Of a DNA stretch of 8,961 bases, positions 6,733 to 8,961 are shown in pieces; positions within the stretch are counted from its first letter, which is position 1; every line of letters starts with the position of its first letter. This DNA comes from ZCTH02-B3 sp036563895 (lineage in GTDB: Bacteria; Bacillota; Bacilli; Paenibacillales; Paenibacillaceae): contig DATCLN010000167.1 in assembly GCA_036563895.1 (NCBI GenBank), forward strand, positions 1-8,961. The letters run 5' to 3'. A model generated the notes under the pieces. It was not told the DNA's origin and made no database searches. It was given only the letters and a program-made list of their open reading frames with translations. Both the position numbers and the translations under genes were made by a program.

Positions 6733-7125
6733 TCAAAAAGCCCATATTAGCTTCGGCTTACTTCTGCCAAATTCGCCGTCCAGGAAGCAGTCGACGATGT
6801 CGTTGTTGAAGATGTTGTAGATAAGCCGAGATTCTGGGCCATCCAGTCCGGTTGGTGAACAGTTTCCCGAACGATTTCTGGGGAATTGCCTCGATCTTCT
6901 TGCCGGATTTCAGCATGCCGAGAATCACCACCAGATCGTGCGCCGCCTGCTGCACCGCCCGGCAGGCCACGTCATGGATGCCGTCTCCCCGCCGGAGCTC
7001 GGGAACCGAATTCGCTGCCGTCCAGTTTAGAGGACAGCCAATAAATCGTCATGCCCGCCCAGTTGGGTTTCAGGAAATAGAACGGCCAGAACAGGGTGGC
7101 CTTGCCGCGGAACACAGGGCGACAG
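6733..7125 (-). pseudogene. Decayed remnant of an unrecognised gene (at least two frameshifts)
   Basis: Three consecutive pieces in different minus-strand frames have the codon use of real genes (G or C at most third positions) but no single open frame. Piece one (about 7125-7015) reads FRGKATLFWPFYFLKPNW and goes on to YWLSSKLDG. Piece two (about 7000-6850) contains DGIHDVACRAVQQAAHDL, then VVILGMLKSGKKIEAI and SFGKLFTNR. Piece three (about 6840-6733) contains LIYNIFNNDIVDCFLDGEFG and ends at a stop codon at 6733-6735. Together they resemble about 130 residues of one former protein with its native C-terminus. I do not recognise the family and assign no function. It lies inside the sugar operon, so it may be a former biosynthetic or transferase gene fused by deletion to the upstream DUF4910 fragment. 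Sequencing errors could cause some shifts. Frame boundaries are approximate. Confidence 0.55.
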
Positions 7126-7186
7126 GCCGCCGTGGGTACGAACCGTACATCATTCTTGCAAGCTGTCCGACTGGAAGATTGAACCC

Positions 7187-7308
7187 CAAAATGTCCAGAG
7201 TCTGTCGCAACCCATCCCCCGTTATGCTTTTGCAAATCGGAAACAAACGGTGGAACAGGCATCCATCTCCGCTATTTCGCGCTCCGCTGTTTCGCGGTTC
7301 ACGTTCAT
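7187..7308 (-). pseudogene. N-terminal fragment of a DUF4910/DUF2172 aminopeptidase-like gene, frameshifted
   Basis: The ATG at 7308 opens a frame MNVNRETAEREIAEMD that soon stops. The next frame, open across the same point, reads LFHRLFPICKSITGDGLRQT followed by LDIL. LFPIC(K/R)SITGDG(V/L)R(Q/E)TL is the N-terminal hallmark I know from DUF4910/DUF2172 aminopeptidase-like proteins, often found in surface-polysaccharide clusters. Restoring one C in the CC run at 7258-7259 joins the two frames as EMDALFHRLFPICKS, so a one-base loss is the simplest explanation. The expected continuation (a PSGT...VFDWTVP-type segment and about 350 more residues) is absent: after DILG the sequence changes, so most of the gene is deleted. 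The fragment starts 11 nt after the cytidylyltransferase stop codon, as an operon gene would. It cannot be functional as written. Confidence 0.7.
7267..7296. repeat. 15-bp tandem duplication
   Basis: Two adjacent 15-bp units (7267-7281 and 7282-7296) are identical at 14 of 15 positions. On the minus strand they encode RETAE-REIAE at the start of the DUF4910-like fragment. The unit is in frame, so it does not itself break the gene. Confidence 0.75.
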
Positions 7309-7319
7309 TCCCCCAATGC

Positions 7320-8045
7320 TCAGACCACCGGTTTTTGCTTCACATGGGCGTTGAGCGCCGCGACATCCGGATGATCCAGGAGAAATCGGACGATCTCCCT
7401 GGAAGGAACACGCCTGTCCCCCCGGAAGTGATCCGCCACGGCACGGCACAAGCGGTAATCATCCTTCGTGTCGAGGGTAATGCGCAGCTTCGGATGCCTC
7501 AGTTCTTCCGGCGCATCGATAACGGTTCTCCGAAACTGATCGGGAAATTCGTAGGCGTAATAGGTGACATGTTCACGATGCCTTGGCTCCCGGCCGTTCC
7601 GATGGATGCGTTCCAGAGCCGGCATGGCAAACAGTTCCGCCGCCAGACCTCGGGGAAGCTCGCCCCGCACGGCGACGAGATCGGCGGGTCGTTCGTCCAT
7701 GGCTTGGATCATGGCGCCGGCCAGTTCATAGTCGAAGAAAGGACAATCGGCGGTCACGCGCATGACCCGGTCCGCGCCGTATGTCCAGGCGCATTCCACA
7801 TACCGGGACAGCACGTCATCCTCGCTTCCCCGGAAACATGGCGTCGCACGGCTGCGGCACCAATCCTCGATGACATCGTCCTGGGGCAGCATCGACGTGG
7901 CCACCACGACTTCGTCCGCTCCGGCAATCAGGTTGCAACGGGTCACCACGTAGTCCAGCACCACGGTTTCACCCAGCGGCATCAGCACCTTGCCGGGCAG
8001 ACGCGAAGATCCCATACGGGCCTGGATGATGACGACGGTTTTCAT
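7320..8045 (-). CDS. Acylneuraminate/pseudaminate cytidylyltransferase, SpsF/PseF-like
   Basis: The enzyme should activate a nonulosonic acid with CTP to give the CMP-sugar used by the glycosyltransferase. The 241-residue protein belongs to the cytidylyltransferase family (CTP_transf_3). It has the N-terminal nucleotide-binding IIQARMGSSRLPGKVL (6-21), GSEDDVLSRY (73-82), RVTADCPF (96-103) with the metal-binding Asp, EHVTYYAYEFP (158-168) and RITLDTKDDYRL (188-199). The QARMGSSRLPGK form is typical of SpsF of spore-coat polysaccharide clusters and of Gram-positive PseF-like proteins. The ATG at 8045 overlaps the pseI-like stop by 4 nt (ATGA), which implies translational coupling and a shared pathway. 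The usual next gene, a PseG/SpsG-type hydrolase, does not follow. The family is sure; pseudaminate as substrate is inferred from the PseI-like neighbour. Confidence 0.92.
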   Translation of the reverse strand: MKTVVIIQARMGSSRLPGKVLMPLGETVVLDYVVTRCNLIAGADEVVVATSMLPQDDVIEDWCRSRATPCFRGSEDDVLSRYVECAWTYGADRVMRVTADCPFFDYELAGAMIQAMDERPADLVAVRGELPRGLAAELFAMPALERIHRNGREPRHREHVTYYAYEFPDQFRRTVIDAPEELRHPKLRITLDTKDDYRLCRAVADHFRGDRRVPSREIVRFLLDHPDVAALNAHVKQKPVV

Positions 8046-8961
8046 GCGAGATCACCGAATATATCGAAGGTCACGGGCGTACCTTTGGGAATCGGCTTCG
8101 TCACCCGGCGGCCGAGGAGCTGATCCAGATATTTCGGCGGCAGCCCCAGCCCCGGCCGGATGGCCCGCACGTTGGAACGGGTAATGACGTCGCCGGGTTT
8201 GAGGTCTTTCGCGACATACAAGGAACGGCGATGCTTCAGGGAGGCGCGTTCCGACGGCGCCGGGCCGTAGGATACCCGGCCCAGGCTGCGCCAGGCGCGT
8301 TCCGTTTCTTCCACGAGTTGCTTCATTTCCTGCGGTTCCGCGGAGAACGCGGCGTCCACCCCGCCTTCTGCCCGGGAAAGGGTGAGATGCTTCTCGATCA
8401 CCGAACATCCCAGCGCCACTGCGGCCACCGCCACGCCGATGCCCAGGGTATGGTCGGACAGCCCGACCTCGCAGCCGAACGCCTCGCGCAAATGGGGGAT
8501 CGTGAGCAGATTCGAATCGTCCGGAGGCGCGGGATAGGTGCTGGTGCATTTGAGCAGGATCAGGTCCTTGCAGCCGGCCTGCCGCGCTTCCCTAACCGCT
8601 TCGTCCAACTCCGCTAGTGTCGCCATGCCCGTGGAAAGGATGAGCGGCTTCCCGGTGGCAGCCACTTTACGGATAAGCGGAATGTCCGTATTTTCAAAAG
8701 AGGCGATCTTGTAACAGGGCACATTCAGCGATTCCAGAAAATCGACGGCACTTTCGTCGAACGGCGTGCTGAACGCGACCAGGCCGAGCTGCCGGCATCG
8801 TTCGAAAATGACGGAATGCCACTCCCAAGGCGTGTAAGCCTCCTGGTACAGCTCATAAAGCGATTTGCCCTTCCAAAGGCTTTTTTCGTCGTCAATGAAA
8901 AACTCGCCTTCCCGCAGGTCCAGCGTCATCGTGTCCGCGGTGTACGTCTGCAGCTTCACCG
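8042..8961 (-). CDS. pseI: Pseudaminic acid synthase PseI (NeuB family), 5' end beyond right edge
   Basis: PseI condenses phosphoenolpyruvate with 2,4-diacetamido-2,4,6-trideoxy-altrose to form pseudaminic acid. The frame is open to the window edge and 306 codons are present, so about 40-45 N-terminal residues are missing. The first visible residues, VKLQTYTADTMTL, correspond to the internal KFQT strand of the NeuB TIM barrel; the GTG at 8957-8959 is an internal valine, not a start. Features separating PseI from sialic acid synthase are SLYELYQEAYTPWEWH, CTSTYPAPP (sialate synthases usually CTSEYP) and EKHLTLSRAEGGVDAAFS. The C-terminal SAF (antifreeze-like) domain covers roughly the last 60 residues (RRSLYVAKDLKPGDVITRSN to GRRVTKPIPKGTPV). 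It overlaps the cytidylyltransferase start by 4 nt. The nearest alternative is a legionaminate or SpsE-type synthase. Confidence 0.93.
   Translation of the reverse strand, partial: VKLQTYTADTMTLDLREGEFFIDDEKSLWKGKSLYELYQEAYTPWEWHSVIFERCRQLGLVAFSTPFDESAVDFLESLNVPCYKIASFENTDIPLIRKVAATGKPLILSTGMATLAELDEAVREARQAGCKDLILLKCTSTYPAPPDDSNLLTIPHLREAFGCEVGLSDHTLGIGVAVAAVALGCSVIEKHLTLSRAEGGVDAAFSAEPQEMKQLVEETERAWRSLGRVSYGPAPSERASLKHRRSLYVAKDLKPGDVITRSNVRAIRPGLGLPPKYLDQLLGRRVTKPIPKGTPVTFDIFGDLA

Noticed and set aside
6733..7308. Insertion sequence or transposase remnant as the cause of the decayed region
   Set aside because: No terminal inverted repeats, target duplication or transposase motif could be seen; ordinary gene decay by deletion and frameshift fits better.
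6852..8123. 423-codon plus-strand frame crossing the decayed region and the cytidylyltransferase gene
   Set aside because: It spans two unrelated minus-strand loci without a recognisable domain; the coding signal is on the minus strand.
8957..8959. GTG near the right edge as start of pseI
   Set aside because: The encoded VKLQT is the internal KFQT strand of NeuB-family synthases; the true start lies outside the window.

Overview
The window is GC-rich bacterial chromosome in which every convincing gene lies on the minus strand, so transcription runs from high to low coordinates. The SecA, long-form HPF and cold-shock sequences look like those of spore-forming, motile Bacillota, most like Paenibacillaceae and relatives. 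This is judged from the proteins by eye and is not a species identification.

There are two parts. The right part (about 2.76-8.96 kb) is a closely spaced nonulosonic-acid (pseudaminic-acid type) sugar operon. In transcription order it holds: pseI-like synthase (cut by the right edge); SpsF/PseF-like cytidylyltransferase overlapping it by 4 nt; a decayed stretch of about 0.6 kb with the frameshifted N-terminus of a DUF4910/DUF2172 aminopeptidase-like gene and pieces of an unrecognised gene; an NAD-dependent SDR sugar epimerase; a class I SAM methyltransferase; the PseC-type PLP aminotransferase; and a PHP-domain phosphoesterase. PseC makes the aminosugar precursor, PseI condenses the hexose product with PEP, and the cytidylyltransferase activates the nonulosonate as a CMP-sugar. 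The SDR and methyltransferase probably add strain-specific modification. PseB, PseG and PseH are not in the window, so the pathway must be completed elsewhere, probably to the right. The product would decorate flagellin or a surface or spore glycan.

The left part (1-2.76 kb) is housekeeping: a cold-shock protein with a strong sigma-A type promoter and its own intrinsic terminator; the long-form hibernation promoting factor hpf, with an extended -10 promoter and its own terminator; and the first 502 codons of secA with its own promoter. hpf next to secA is the order known from Bacillus subtilis, where flagellar genes lie just upstream. A sugar cluster on the upstream side therefore suggests a flagellin-glycosylation island, but no flagellar gene is visible here.

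No tRNA, rRNA, CRISPR array, insertion sequence or phage gene was seen. Most of the window is ordinary. The main oddities are the decayed genes at 6.73-7.31 kb, the lack of any visible terminator between the sugar operon and csp, and an SDR without the Asp-Glu pair of 4,6-dehydratases. I did not find convincing evidence of a wholly new system.
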